NCBI GenBank assembly: GCA_001897535.1
Contig: MKTC01000040.1
Span: 124,001-188,000, forward strand
DNA: 64,000 nt
Direction of reading: 5' to 3'
From: Bacteroidetes bacterium 37-13
GTDB lineage: Bacteria; Bacteroidota; Bacteroidia; Chitinophagales; LD1
A program made the translations under genes and the position numbers. Under the pieces are notes generated by a model. That model was not told where the DNA came from. It did not search any database and was given only the letters and a program-made list of their open reading frames with translations. Below, piece by piece: positions 19,963 through 30,046 of the stretch. The stretch's first letter is position 1. Each line of letters opens with the position of its first letter.

Positions 19963-22113
19963 TTACTCTTTCTTTTTAAAGATAGAGCCAATGCCTTTTC
20001 CAATCTTTTGAACAGCTTCAATACCTTTTGAAAGTGGCTCTCCTGAAATATCGCTGAAGCGTTCAATCTCTACCACATCAAGATTTTGGTGTGGGTAAAC
20101 AATAATCCTATTATTTGTAGTGAAGTGTTTTGCGAGTTTTGAAGGCATATTTTCTAATTGCGATATATAAGAGGTGGATCCCTTTCTAGCAGAAGCCAAT
20201 ACGATTAAATCATCTTTTTGTATATCTTTTGAAATAATTAAAAAATCTTCCCATTCGGTAAGTATTTGTGTGCGAAGAGTGGCGGAAAGCTTAGCATTTT
20301 CAAACAAAAATTCTACAGCTTTTTGTGTTGCTTCATTACAATATAGTTGAATTGAAGCGCTTAGTTCTTGCGCGAGTTGTGCAACTTTGGTAAGCCATAA
20401 GCTAAACCCGTTTTCGTGTTCTGCCAAAGGTGGAATGGCTATTAAAATTCGCTTGGTTAGTGGCAGTGGTTGTGCAAAATGGCAAACAAATAAGGTTTTG
20501 TCGGTATTATTCAAAATACTATCAAATTTTTCACCCATTAGTTTATCAATAAAATCGGAACGGCTAGGCCAGCCGATTACAATAATATCTGCCATCACTT
20601 CTCGCGAAATTCGGCTTATGCCGCTTGCTGCATTATAGTCAATAGTTGTAATTACATTTACCTTAGTTTCTGAAGCTGAGGCTTGTTTTGTAAACTCTTC
20701 TAATTTGGCACGTGCTTTAAGGATATTTGTTTCTGCATCATTATCATTAGAAACCACAGAGAGAACAGAAATTGGGGTGGTAGATTTTTTTTCTTTTATT
20801 AAAGTAACAAACTCTAATGTTTTTTCGATATTTAAAAAGTTGGCAATAGGCAAAAGGATATTTTCGTTTTTTCTATTGTTGGCTTGCAAAAGTTCTGTGG
20901 GTAAACCATCAGATTCAACAATAATTTTTTTTGCGGCTTGTTCAGTAGCAAATGAAGCAACAATGCAAGTAATCAATATAAGTACTATGGTTCCGTTTAA
21001 AATGTTTTCATCTAATATTTTTGCTTCATAGCCAACCAAAATCACTGCAAGTGTGGCAGCCGCGTGTGCACTGCTTAATCCAAAAATTAGCTGCCTTTGT
21101 GCTTTAGAATATTTAAAAACAATTTGGGTAAAAAATGCAGCTAACCATTTGCCAAAGATGGCAACAGTAGTCAGAGCGCCCGCGATAATAAGTGCAGTTG
21201 GCCCTTGTGCAAGAACACTCACATTCACAATCATACCTACGCTGATTAGAAAAAAAGGTATAAAAAGTGAATTGCCAATAAATTCTATGCGGTTCATTAA
21301 GGCAGAAGATTGCGGTATGAGTTTGTTTAGTGCTAAACCTGCAACGAAAGCTCCAATTATTGGTTCTATTCCTGCTACTTCTGCTAAAAATGCTGCAAAG
21401 AAAACAACTGAAAGTACAAAGATATAATGTGAGTGTTTTTCACTTTCTAATTTCTTAAAAAACCATTGTGCAATACGAGGTATTATCAAAAACATAATTG
21501 CCGAAAACACAAGTAGAGAAATTCCGAGCCGTATCCAAAATTCCTGCGTTAAATTACCTTGGCTTTTGCCAATTATTACCGCCAAGATAATCAGTACTGC
21601 CGTGTCGGTTAGTATTGTGCCTCCAACTGTTACGGCAACCGCTTGGTTTTTAGAAACACCTAACTTGCTTACAATAGGATAGGCAACCAAAGTATGTGTT
21701 GCAAACATACTTGCAGTAAGAAAGCTTGCATCAAAATCGAAGCCTAAAAGATAATAACAAACGGGAAAACCGACACTTAAGGGAATTGCAAAAGTGAAGA
21801 GTCCAAATAGTAAACTTTTGTTGCGGTTTACTTTAAATTCATTCATGTCTAATTCTAAACCGGCAATGAACATGATGTAAAGCAAACCGATAGTGGAGAA
21901 TAGATTGATGGCGGAGTTTTTTTCTAAGATGTTTAAACCGTGCGGACCGATAATTACACCTGCAATAATTAAGCCGATAATGCCCGGTATGTTTAATTTT
22001 CTAAGCAGTATTGGCGATAGAAGAATTATGAATAATATAAGTGAAAAAATGAGTACAGGATTTTGCAATGGAAGAGCAAATTCATGTGTAATATGTTCAA
22101 TGAAATCGGTCAT
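19963..22113 (-). CDS. Kef/CPA2-type cation:proton antiporter with C-terminal cytosolic (USP-like) region
   Basis: Multi-TM Na+/H+ exchanger domain (LNIPGIIGLIIAGVIIGPHGLNIL; IEPIIGAFVAGLALNKLIP) and soluble C-terminus. Confidence 0.9.
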   Translation of the reverse strand: MTDFIEHITHEFALPLQNPVLIFSLILFIILLSPILLRKLNIPGIIGLIIAGVIIGPHGLNILEKNSAINLFSTIGLLYIMFIAGLELDMNEFKVNRNKSLLFGLFTFAIPLSVGFPVCYYLLGFDFDASFLTASMFATHTLVAYPIVSKLGVSKNQAVAVTVGGTILTDTAVLIILAVIIGKSQGNLTQEFWIRLGISLLVFSAIMFLIIPRIAQWFFKKLESEKHSHYIFVLSVVFFAAFLAEVAGIEPIIGAFVAGLALNKLIPQSSALMNRIEFIGNSLFIPFFLISVGMIVNVSVLAQGPTALIIAGALTTVAIFGKWLAAFFTQIVFKYSKAQRQLIFGLSSAHAAATLAVILVGYEAKILDENILNGTIVLILITCIVASFATEQAAKKIIVESDGLPTELLQANNRKNENILLPIANFLNIEKTLEFVTLIKEKKSTTPISVLSVVSNDNDAETNILKARAKLEEFTKQASASETKVNVITTIDYNAASGISRISREVMADIIVIGWPSRSDFIDKLMGEKFDSILNNTDKTLFVCHFAQPLPLTKRILIAIPPLAEHENGFSLWLTKVAQLAQELSASIQLYCNEATQKAVEFLFENAKLSATLRTQILTEWEDFLIISKDIQKDDLIVLASARKGSTSYISQLENMPSKLAKHFTTNNRIIVYPHQNLDVVEIERFSDISGEPLSKGIEAVQKIGKGIGSIFKKKE

Positions 22114-22260
22114 TTGTTTTTAGTTGGTTTTAGTGTGCTATTTCTTGAAAAATGAAGCAACACTTTATTTGCGAAATAGCTATTCGCTTAAAATAACTGA
22201 AAACAAAATTAAAAGAAAATGGGAAAAAATCAGTAGAAGTTAATAGCCACGCAAATTAAC

Positions 22261-23226
22261 TTATTGCAGAAATTTGCTTTTGAGCAAAGCTGCACACACA
22301 TCTACGTCTAAAGGATTGGCTGCTGCTCCGGCTCCCATTTCGCTTCCGGCATACCATTTTATTTTGTCTTTGGCGCGCAGTGGCGGATAAAATTCTATGT
22401 GAAAAGAATAGTAGCTTGCACAGTCTTTAAACTTTGGTGTGTTCACAGGACTTTGGTGAATACACATCATGTAAGGAAATTTTCGGTCGTAAATTTTATC
22501 GAAAGCTGCTACTAATTTTTTGAGCATTTCAGCTAAATCTTTTTTCTCTGCCAAAGTAAATTCTGTAAAGTTTTGCTTTAAGTTTTTGCTCACAATAAAT
22601 ACTCCAAAAGGATAATCTGTAAAGTATGGAATGTAGCACAGAAAAGATTTGTTTTCTGCTATAATTCGTTTCTTGTATTGCTTCTCGGCAGCATTCATAT
22701 CGGCAAACAAATTGCTGCCGTTTTGCTTAAAATAATTCTTGCAATTGGTGAGCTCGGTTTCAATTTTTTGTGGTAGCCAACTGTAAGCATATAGTTGCCC
22801 ATGTGGATGATGAATAGTTACGCCAACTTCCTCTCCTCTGTTTTCAAATTCAAAAATGTATTTTATACGTTTATTCTTACTCAATTCACGATAGCGCTCT
22901 GTCCATAATTCCACTAATTTAAGCACATGCTCATCGCTTAAATGGTAAAGTTCTTTAGCAGGATTATCGGTGTATAAAATTACTTCACATTTGCCATAAG
23001 CAGCTTTGTTTTTAAAGAAAGAACTTGCCTCTTCTTTTATCTCGTTTGGTGCTAAACATAAAGTCGGGAAATCGTTTTCATAAGCCAATACATCGTAGCT
23101 TGCAGGGAGCTTGCCTTGCCCTGGCGCAAATGGATTATAGTTAGTGGGCAAGTGTGGACGGTTTTGGCGGTTTGTAGCAACCATTGTCCAAGTATTTATG
23201 AGTGGATTCCAACGAAGTTCCGGCAT
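22261..23226 (-). CDS. galT: Galactose-1-phosphate uridylyltransferase
   Basis: MPELRWNPLINTWTMVATNRQNRP; EVGVTIHHPHGQLYAYSWLP active-site HPH. Confidence 0.93.
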   Translation of the reverse strand: MPELRWNPLINTWTMVATNRQNRPHLPTNYNPFAPGQGKLPASYDVLAYENDFPTLCLAPNEIKEEASSFFKNKAAYGKCEVILYTDNPAKELYHLSDEHVLKLVELWTERYRELSKNKRIKYIFEFENRGEEVGVTIHHPHGQLYAYSWLPQKIETELTNCKNYFKQNGSNLFADMNAAEKQYKKRIIAENKSFLCYIPYFTDYPFGVFIVSKNLKQNFTEFTLAEKKDLAEMLKKLVAAFDKIYDRKFPYMMCIHQSPVNTPKFKDCASYYSFHIEFYPPLRAKDKIKWYAGSEMGAGAAANPLDVDVCAALLKSKFLQ

Positions 23227-23288
23227 TGATATATATGAATTTAGTGAATGAACTTTTATTGAAAAGTAAGGTGTTGCGGCATTATATT

Positions 23289-24506
23289 CTATTTGAAGTT
23301 TTTGCTTATTGCTTCAGATGCAACCCATGCTGTGGACCAAGCTGCTTGAAAGTTAAAGCCTCCGGTAATTGCATCAATATCTAATACTTCACCTGCAAAA
23401 TAAAGATTGGGAAACTGTTTTGCTTGCATAGTTTTAAAATCAATTTGTTTTAAACTTACACCTCCGGCAGTTACAAATTCATCTTTAAAAGTACTTTTAC
23501 CGGTAATCTGAAATTTAGCAACAGCAATACTTTCACTTATTTTAATCAAATCTTTTTTGCTTAAATCAGCCCATTTTTTCTCTTGAATTTCGAGTGGAAT
23601 TATTTGCTGCCAGAGCCTTTCTGGAATATCAAAAAACGAATGTGTGCTTATTTGTTTTTTAGGATTATTGGTTTTGAAATTTTCTAATTGTTGCTGTACT
23701 TCATTTAAGCCCAAGCCGGAAAAATCTATCACAATTTCAAATTTGTAACCACATTCATTTAGTTTTCTTGCGCCCCAAGCAGAGAGCCGCAAAATGGCAG
23801 GTCCGCTTAATCCCCAATGCGTAATAAGCATTGGTCCGGTTTCTTTTAGTTTTAAATTTTTTATCTCAACTGAAGCGGTTTTTAAAGAAACTCCCGCAAG
23901 GTTTCTTAGCCGTTCATCTTTGGTGTTGAAAGTAAAAAGCGAAGGCACTGAAGGCACAATATCACAGCCAATTTCGTTTAATATTTGCCAAGGTTTCACA
24001 GCGCTGCCGGTACATATTACAACAGCATCAGCAGAAATATTTTTATTGTTTCCGCTTGTTATTTTCCAAGTTTTGTCTGCTTCGTTAAAGTGTAGTCTTT
24101 CTATTCCGTCATGTAGTTGAACTTCAATGCCTGATTGTGTTGCAGCGTGTAAAAAACAATTTACAATAGTTTCGGAGTTATCACTTACAGGAAACATTCT
24201 ACCGTCTTTTTCCCGTTTTAGTTTTACTCCTTTTTTTTCAAACCATTGTATGGTGTTTGTTGGGCTAAATTGCATGAAAACGCTAAGCAATTCGCGCTCT
24301 CCACGCGGATAAAATTTTACTAACTGCTTAGGTTCAAAACAAGCATGCGTAACGTTGCATCTTCCTCCTCCGCTTATGCGTACTTTTTCTAAAAGTTTTG
24401 ACGATTTTTCAAGAATAATTACACGAGCCTTTGGGAGCTTTTCTGCAATATTTATTGCCGCAAAAAAACCTGCTGCACCGCCTCCTGCAATTACTATGGT
24501 TTTCAA
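23289..24506 (-). CDS. NAD(P)/FAD-dependent oxidoreductase (HI0933/BaiN-like flavoprotein)
   Basis: GGGAAGFFAAINIAEKLPKARVIILEKSSKLLEKVRISGGGRCNVTH; C-terminal GGFNFQAAWSTAWVA. Confidence 0.92.
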   Translation of the reverse strand: MKTIVIAGGGAAGFFAAINIAEKLPKARVIILEKSSKLLEKVRISGGGRCNVTHACFEPKQLVKFYPRGERELLSVFMQFSPTNTIQWFEKKGVKLKREKDGRMFPVSDNSETIVNCFLHAATQSGIEVQLHDGIERLHFNEADKTWKITSGNNKNISADAVVICTGSAVKPWQILNEIGCDIVPSVPSLFTFNTKDERLRNLAGVSLKTASVEIKNLKLKETGPMLITHWGLSGPAILRLSAWGARKLNECGYKFEIVIDFSGLGLNEVQQQLENFKTNNPKKQISTHSFFDIPERLWQQIIPLEIQEKKWADLSKKDLIKISESIAVAKFQITGKSTFKDEFVTAGGVSLKQIDFKTMQAKQFPNLYFAGEVLDIDAITGGFNFQAAWSTAWVASEAISKNFK

Positions 24507-24508
24507 AA

Positions 24509-25414
24509 TTATTTTCCGGTTAGTTGTTTAAATACTTCTTCGAGTGAATATTTTTCGCGCTGCAAACCGAGCATGGTAAGTTGGTTTTGCTTGGCAAATT
24601 CAAACACCGATTCGCGAATATCTTCTTTGCCTGTAGCGGTTAATTGCCAAGTATTTCCTTGCTGTTGAGCCAATTTTACACCTTTTATTTTTAGCAACAA
24701 TTCTCGGTGAACCGATTGTTTAAACTCTACCGATACTACCATTTCGTTGTTCAAGCGCGATTGCAATTCTGCGGCAGTATCGTCTGCAACAATTTTCCCG
24801 CGATTGATAATAATTACACGATCGGCAACCGCTTGCACTTCTTGCATAATATGCGAAGAAAAAATTACGGTTTTGTCTTTGCCTAATTGCTTAATCAGCG
24901 AGCGAATTTCTATCAATTGATTTGGGTCTAAGCCGCTAGTAGGCTCATCTAAAATAAGCACTTCCGGGTTGTGAAGCATCGCTTGCGCCAAACCAACTCT
25001 TTGTTTGTAGCCTTTAGAAAGTTGCCCAATTTTTTTCTTCTGCTCCACGCTTAATCCGGTTATGCCAATCATTTCTGCAATTCGCTTTTGCGGGTTGGGA
25101 ATTTGGTAAAGCGAAGCACAAAATTCAAGGTATTCTTTCACATACATTTCAGGATAAAGTGGGTTGCTTTCGGGCAAGTAGCCGATGTGCTTTTTTAGTT
25201 CCACATTTTCTTCGGAAACGCTAATGCCGTTTACGGTAACAGTTCCTGATGATTGTGGCAAAAAGCCGGTGATAATTTTCATGGTAGTGCTTTTTCCTGC
25301 ACCGTTTGGACCTAAAAACCCTAACACTTCACCCTTTTTTACTTCAAACGAAATGGAATTTACGGCTTTTTGTTCACCGTATATTTTGGTTAAATCTTTT
25401 ACCGTTACCGACAT
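24509..25414 (-). CDS. gldA: ABC transporter ATP-binding protein, GldA-like
   Basis: Walker A GPNGAGKST, LSKGYKQRVGLAQAMLHNPEVLILDEPTSGLDP; overall GldA-type architecture. Confidence 0.8.
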   Translation of the reverse strand: MSVTVKDLTKIYGEQKAVNSISFEVKKGEVLGFLGPNGAGKSTTMKIITGFLPQSSGTVTVNGISVSEENVELKKHIGYLPESNPLYPEMYVKEYLEFCASLYQIPNPQKRIAEMIGITGLSVEQKKKIGQLSKGYKQRVGLAQAMLHNPEVLILDEPTSGLDPNQLIEIRSLIKQLGKDKTVIFSSHIMQEVQAVADRVIIINRGKIVADDTAAELQSRLNNEMVVSVEFKQSVHRELLLKIKGVKLAQQQGNTWQLTATGKEDIRESVFEFAKQNQLTMLGLQREKYSLEEVFKQLTGK

Positions 25415-25523
25415 ATTGCTTTTTACTTTCGCTGCAAACCTATTGAATATTCCTTGAAAATTTTTCGATGCAACTTGCGTTTTAAAATAATCGTCTTTAT
25501 TTTTAGAACCTTAATTGTTTGGT

Positions 25524-26090
25524 ATGGGAACAACAGAAATATTGCCAGATTACGACATAATAGATGGCTGCATTCGCGGAGAACGCAAGTATCAAAAAGC
25601 TTTGTACGATAAATTTTCCGGCAAAATGTTTGCTGTTTGCCTTCGCTATTCTGCCGATGCCAACAAAGCCGAAGATATGATGCAAGATGGTTTCATAAAA
25701 GTTTTTAGAAACATTGAAAAATTTCGCAGAGAAGGCTCTTTTGAAGGTTGGATTCGTAGAATATTTGTGAATTCTTGCATTGAAAATCTTCGTAAAAAAA
25801 CAACGCTTTATGCTATTCAAGAAACTACAATTGCTAGTGTAGAATATAATGAAACCAATGCTTTTGAAAACTTGAAAGCTGATGATTTATTGAAAATGAT
25901 AAGTGAACTTGCAACCGGCTATAGAACTGTTTTTAACCTTTATGCTATTGAAGGCTATTCGCACAAAGAGATTGGCGAAATGCTAAATATTTCTGAAGGA
26001 ACATCGAAATCGCAGTTGGCAAGAGCACGATATTTATTACAGCAAAAATTGGCCGAAACTTCTAAAACCCTGTTAAGTGTGGCGAAGTAA
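25524..26090 (+). CDS. ECF-type RNA polymerase sigma factor
   Basis: Sigma-70 region 2 (YSADANKAEDMMQDGFIKVFRNI) and region 4 (YAIEGYSHKEIGEMLNISEGTSKSQLARAR); ATG at 25524 preferred over TTG 25515. Confidence 0.9.
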   Translation: MGTTEILPDYDIIDGCIRGERKYQKALYDKFSGKMFAVCLRYSADANKAEDMMQDGFIKVFRNIEKFRREGSFEGWIRRIFVNSCIENLRKKTTLYAIQETTIASVEYNETNAFENLKADDLLKMISELATGYRTVFNLYAIEGYSHKEIGEMLNISEGTSKSQLARARYLLQQKLAETSKTLLSVAK

Positions 26091-26137
26091 TGCAACTTTA
26101 TTTTAACAAATACGTCTAAATTTATAGTGAAGAAAAA

Positions 26138-26797
26138 GTGAAAATAGTTATGGAAAACAATTTTGATAAACACATAAAAGCCAAACTGGAACGTGCAGAA
26201 GTACGCTCTCCAGATGAACTTTGGCTAAAATTAGAAGGCAAGTTAGATGCTTTCGAAAAGCCGATTGAAGTGGAAAAATCTGTTGCTAAGTTATTTTTAA
26301 AGTATGGTGTGGCAGCCGCAGTAGTTGGCTTGTTTGCAACCTTGTCTTTTATGTTTTTGAATAACTCCGAGCATAAAACAGTTGCTGTTCAAACCAAATT
26401 GCCTACACAGAAAACAGAAATCAATTTGGGTGGAGAAATAAAACCTGCTGTGAATGTAATAACTGTTGCAACAGTGAAGCCGGAAGTAAAACCAAAAACT
26501 AAATTGGTTAAAAAGCATATAGAAAATGTGGAGCTGGAAGCAAAACCTGAATTGTTGCTTGCCGAGAGTAGCGACTTAAAAGCAGACTTAGAAAGCGCAC
26601 AAATTCCAGTTTATGCCTTAAAGTTATCAACCAAGAAATTTTCGCCTTCGCTAAATGACAAAATCACCATTATATCCGGTGAGCCTAAAAATGTGGAGAT
26701 AAATGAAGCCCTTAACAAAAAGCAGATAAATATTTATGAGCGCTTGCAACTGTTGCAAAGCAATAAACATCATAATAAAAGTTCCTTGTTGGAATAA
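26138..26797 (+). CDS. Single-TM hypothetical protein, possible regulator of the adjacent sigma factor
   Basis: Cytosolic N-terminus, TM KYGVAAAVVGLFATLSFMFL, directly downstream of the ECF sigma gene. Confidence 0.6.
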   Translation: MKIVMENNFDKHIKAKLERAEVRSPDELWLKLEGKLDAFEKPIEVEKSVAKLFLKYGVAAAVVGLFATLSFMFLNNSEHKTVAVQTKLPTQKTEINLGGEIKPAVNVITVATVKPEVKPKTKLVKKHIENVELEAKPELLLAESSDLKADLESAQIPVYALKLSTKKFSPSLNDKITIISGEPKNVEINEALNKKQINIYERLQLLQSNKHHNKSSLLE

Positions 26798-26831
26798 AGT
26801 TTTGTTTGCTCTTGGATTTTTTTTTGAAGAT

Positions 26832-26868
26832 AAGTCCTGTTTTCACCGAGCAGGACTTTTTTATTTTA
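26832..26868 (+). terminator. Intrinsic terminator
   Basis: aagtcctg...caggactt followed by ttttttatttt. Confidence 0.8.
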
Positions 26869-26908
26869 ATCCATATTTTGCAATAGATATTCTTCTATGA
26901 AATAGGGA

Positions 26909-27883
26909 TTATACCTTTCTTTCGATAGTAAAATGTATCATGTTTGTAATAGCTGTTTTCACTGCTCCTTCAGAATATATTTGTAGTAAAGACAACGCTT
27001 CATCTCGGTATTCAAGCATTTTATTGCGTGCATAATCTAAGCCTCCGGCTTGTTTTACTTGCTCAATAACCCAACGCACTTTTTCAGCTTTGGTGTTTTC
27101 GTTTTTCACAATGTTGATGATAGTTTTGCGAGTGCTTTTGTTAGTTTGGTTGAGCGTGTAAATAAGAGGAAGTGTCATTTTTCGCTCTTTAATATCTATT
27201 CCTCTCGGTTTGCCAATTTCTGCTTCCTCATAATCAAAAAGGTCATCTTTAATTTGGAAAGCAATGCCAATTTTTTCGCCTAATAAACGCGCATTTTCAA
27301 TTAAAGTTTCATCGTTTGTAACAGTTGCTGTGCCACACGCACAAGCAGAAGCAATTAGCGAAGCCGTTTTCTTTTGTATAATTTCAAAATAAATGGATTC
27401 TTCTATATCTAATCTGCGTGCTTTTTCTAATTGGAGCAGTTCTCCTTCACTCATTTCGCGAATGGTGTTGCTTAATATTTGCAGTAATCGGAATTGGTTG
27501 TTTTCTACGCTAAGCAGTAAACCTTTTGCAAGTAAATAATCGCCAACCAACACGGCAATTTTATTTTTCCAAAGTGCATTTATCGAAAAAAAACCTCTGC
27601 GCAAATAACTATCGTCCACCACATCATCGTGCACCAATGTTGCGGTATGCAAAATTTCAACCAAAGATGCTGCAACATAAGTAGCATCAGTAGTTTCGCC
27701 ATGCAACTTGGCAGCAAGAAATACAAACATCGGGCGCATTTGTTTGCCTTTTCTACTCACAATGTAGTGCATTATTCGGTCGAGCAATGGCGTATTTGAA
27801 CGCATAGACTCTCGAAACTTTTCTTCAAAAGAATCGAGCTCTGCAGTAATCGGTTTTTTAATTTCTTCTAATGAAAGAGACAT
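26909..27883 (-). CDS. Polyprenyl diphosphate synthase
   Basis: LVHDDVVDDSYLRRG and FQIKDDLFDYE Asp-rich motifs. Confidence 0.94.
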   Translation of the reverse strand: MSLSLEEIKKPITAELDSFEEKFRESMRSNTPLLDRIMHYIVSRKGKQMRPMFVFLAAKLHGETTDATYVAASLVEILHTATLVHDDVVDDSYLRRGFFSINALWKNKIAVLVGDYLLAKGLLLSVENNQFRLLQILSNTIREMSEGELLQLEKARRLDIEESIYFEIIQKKTASLIASACACGTATVTNDETLIENARLLGEKIGIAFQIKDDLFDYEEAEIGKPRGIDIKERKMTLPLIYTLNQTNKSTRKTIINIVKNENTKAEKVRWVIEQVKQAGGLDYARNKMLEYRDEALSLLQIYSEGAVKTAITNMIHFTIERKV

Positions 27884-27917
27884 GGTTTAAAGGCGCAATT
27901 AAGCAAACTATTCTTGG

Positions 27918-28133
27918 TTATGATGCTTGATTTTCTTTTCCATGAAGTTTTTCGTAGAACTTTCGTTGTCCTCGAAGGTTTCTCCAAATTACGGTGCAAA
28001 ATATACCGCAAAAAAAAGGAAAGTAAACACGGTAATCGAAAGTAAAGAGTGTGAAAAAATTAAAGATGGCAACAGCAAATGCGCAAATAAGTGCAGCTAT
28101 CCACGCTTTTTCAAACAGTCTTAAAATTTTCAT
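27918..28133 (-). CDS. Small membrane protein, hypothetical
   Basis: 71-aa ORF with two predicted TM segments next to the polyprenyl synthase gene. Confidence 0.45.
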   Translation of the reverse strand: MKILRLFEKAWIAALICAFAVAIFNFFTLFTFDYRVYFPFFCGIFCTVIWRNLRGQRKFYEKLHGKENQAS

Positions 28134-28343
28134 GGTAGTAAAATTTTACCTTTCTTAGTTTCGATATTAACGACAAAAGCAAAAGTAGTTTTAAATGCGG
28201 AAGTGCCAATTGTAAGTTTTCTATACTCAGATTTGAATTCATAAAATATTGTATATATTATGAAAGCTCAATAAAATGAAAATCAATCAATTATCATATT
28301 TGCTATATTCTACTATTTTTGCTTCTTCAAAATAAGAAAAATC

Positions 28344-28919
28344 ATGCTAAATATTGTTCTTTTTGGTCCTCCGGGCAGTGGCAAAGGCACTCAAGCGCAA
28401 AACATTATTGAGAAATATAAATTAGTGCATCTTTCTACCGGAGATATGCTTCGCGCAGAAATTGCAGGGCAAACCGAGTTAGGCTTAGAAGCTAAGAAGC
28501 TGATGGATAAAGGCGAATTGGTTCCAGATAGCGTGGTAATTGGAATGATTGAAAATAAACTTGCAGGAAACAAAGAAGCAAAAGGTTTTGTTTTCGATGG
28601 CTTTCCGCGCACTGTGGCACAAGCTTCGGCTTTAGATGATTTATTAGAAAAATATGGCAATCCGATTAAGGTAGTTTTATCGTTAGTTGTTAGTGAAGAG
28701 GAACTTACACGCAGAATTTTAGAGCGAGGCAAAACGAGTGGCAGAGCAGATGACCAAAATGAATCTATTGTGCGCAATCGCGTAGTGGAATACAGAACTA
28801 AAACTGAGCCTTTGGCAAGCTTTTATGCTGCACAAAGCAAATTGGTGAATATTGCAGGCGAAGGTTCTATCGAAGAAATTTTTGCTGCATTATCTGCTGA
28901 AATAAACAAGCATTCTTAA
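28344..28919 (+). CDS. adk: Adenylate kinase
   Basis: MLNIVLFGPPGSGKGTQAQNI; FVFDGFPRTVAQA. Confidence 0.97.
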   Translation: MLNIVLFGPPGSGKGTQAQNIIEKYKLVHLSTGDMLRAEIAGQTELGLEAKKLMDKGELVPDSVVIGMIENKLAGNKEAKGFVFDGFPRTVAQASALDDLLEKYGNPIKVVLSLVVSEEELTRRILERGKTSGRADDQNESIVRNRVVEYRTKTEPLASFYAAQSKLVNIAGEGSIEEIFAALSAEINKHS

Positions 28920-28951
28920 TTTTGTTTTAAACCGTTTTCGGCAGTACTATA

Positions 28952-29962
28952 ATGGATAATTTTATTGATTACGTAAAAGTTTGTTGCCGTAGCGGAAAGG
29001 GCGGAGCAGGAAGTGCGCATTTTCGTAGAGAAAAATTTATACCGCGTGGTGGACCCGATGGTGGCGATGGCGGCAGAGGTGGACACATTATTTTACGCGG
29101 AAACAAACAGCTTTGGACGTTGCTGCATTTAAAATATCGCAAGCACATTATTGCCGAAGATGGCTCAAATGGCAGTAAACAATTATGTACCGGAAAAAGT
29201 GGTTATGATGAAATTTTAGAAGTGCCACTTGGAACGGTTGCCAAAGATGCTGAAACCGGAGAAGTAGCAGTTGAAATTACTGAAGACGGACAAGAATTTA
29301 TTTTGGTAAGCGGTGGAAGAGGAGGTAAGGGAAATAACTTTTTTAAAACTTCTACAAATCAAGCTCCATCTTATGCGCAGCCTGGTGAAGAAGGAAAAGA
29401 AGAGTGGAAAATTTTAGAACTTAAATTGCTTGCCGATGTTGGCTTAGTGGGCTTTCCGAATGCAGGAAAATCTACTTTGCTTTCGGTGGTAAGTGCTGCC
29501 AAACCGGAAATTGCAGATTATCCTTTCACAACTTTAGTACCTAATTTAGGCATGGTGAGTTATCGCGGTAAAGCAAGTTTTGTAATGGCAGATATTCCCG
29601 GAATTATCGAAGGCGCATCTGCCGGAAAAGGCTTGGGAATCAGGTTTCTACGCCATATTGAACGCAATGCTTGTTTATTGTTTTTAGTGCCTTTTGATGC
29701 TGCCGACATTGTTGAGCAATATCAAATTTTATTGAATGAATTAGAACAGTACAATCCGGAATTACTCACTAAAAAGAGAATGTTGGGCATTTCAAAATGC
29801 GATTTGGCTGATGATGAATTATTAAAATTGGTAGAAAAAGATTTAAAGAAAAAACTAAGTAAAAAGAACACAGTTGACTTTACTTTCTTTTCTGCTGCAA
29901 CTGGTTTTGGCATTGATAAACTAAAGGACAAACTTTGGGAATTGATGCAGCAACCGGAGTAA
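28952..29962 (+). CDS. obgE: GTPase ObgE/CgtA
   Basis: Gly-rich Obg domain [40 protein letters not shown]. Confidence 0.97.
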   Translation: MDNFIDYVKVCCRSGKGGAGSAHFRREKFIPRGGPDGGDGGRGGHIILRGNKQLWTLLHLKYRKHIIAEDGSNGSKQLCTGKSGYDEILEVPLGTVAKDAETGEVAVEITEDGQEFILVSGGRGGKGNNFFKTSTNQAPSYAQPGEEGKEEWKILELKLLADVGLVGFPNAGKSTLLSVVSAAKPEIADYPFTTLVPNLGMVSYRGKASFVMADIPGIIEGASAGKGLGIRFLRHIERNACLLFLVPFDAADIVEQYQILLNELEQYNPELLTKKRMLGISKCDLADDELLKLVEKDLKKKLSKKNTVDFTFFSAATGFGIDKLKDKLWELMQQPE

Positions 29963-30046
29963 TTTTTATATCAATATTTTCTATCTGCTCAAGTTTAACT
30001 TTGGTAGAAAGTTACTTTTTCCCTAAAACATTTTCATCTTCACTCC

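Noticed and set aside
19875-20066. N-terminal extension of the threonine aldolase ORF (MNASAIFQESHFQ...)
   Set aside because: It overlaps the 3' end of the antiporter gene and precedes the canonical N-terminus MIVDLRSDTLTKP, which has its own ATG at 19874.
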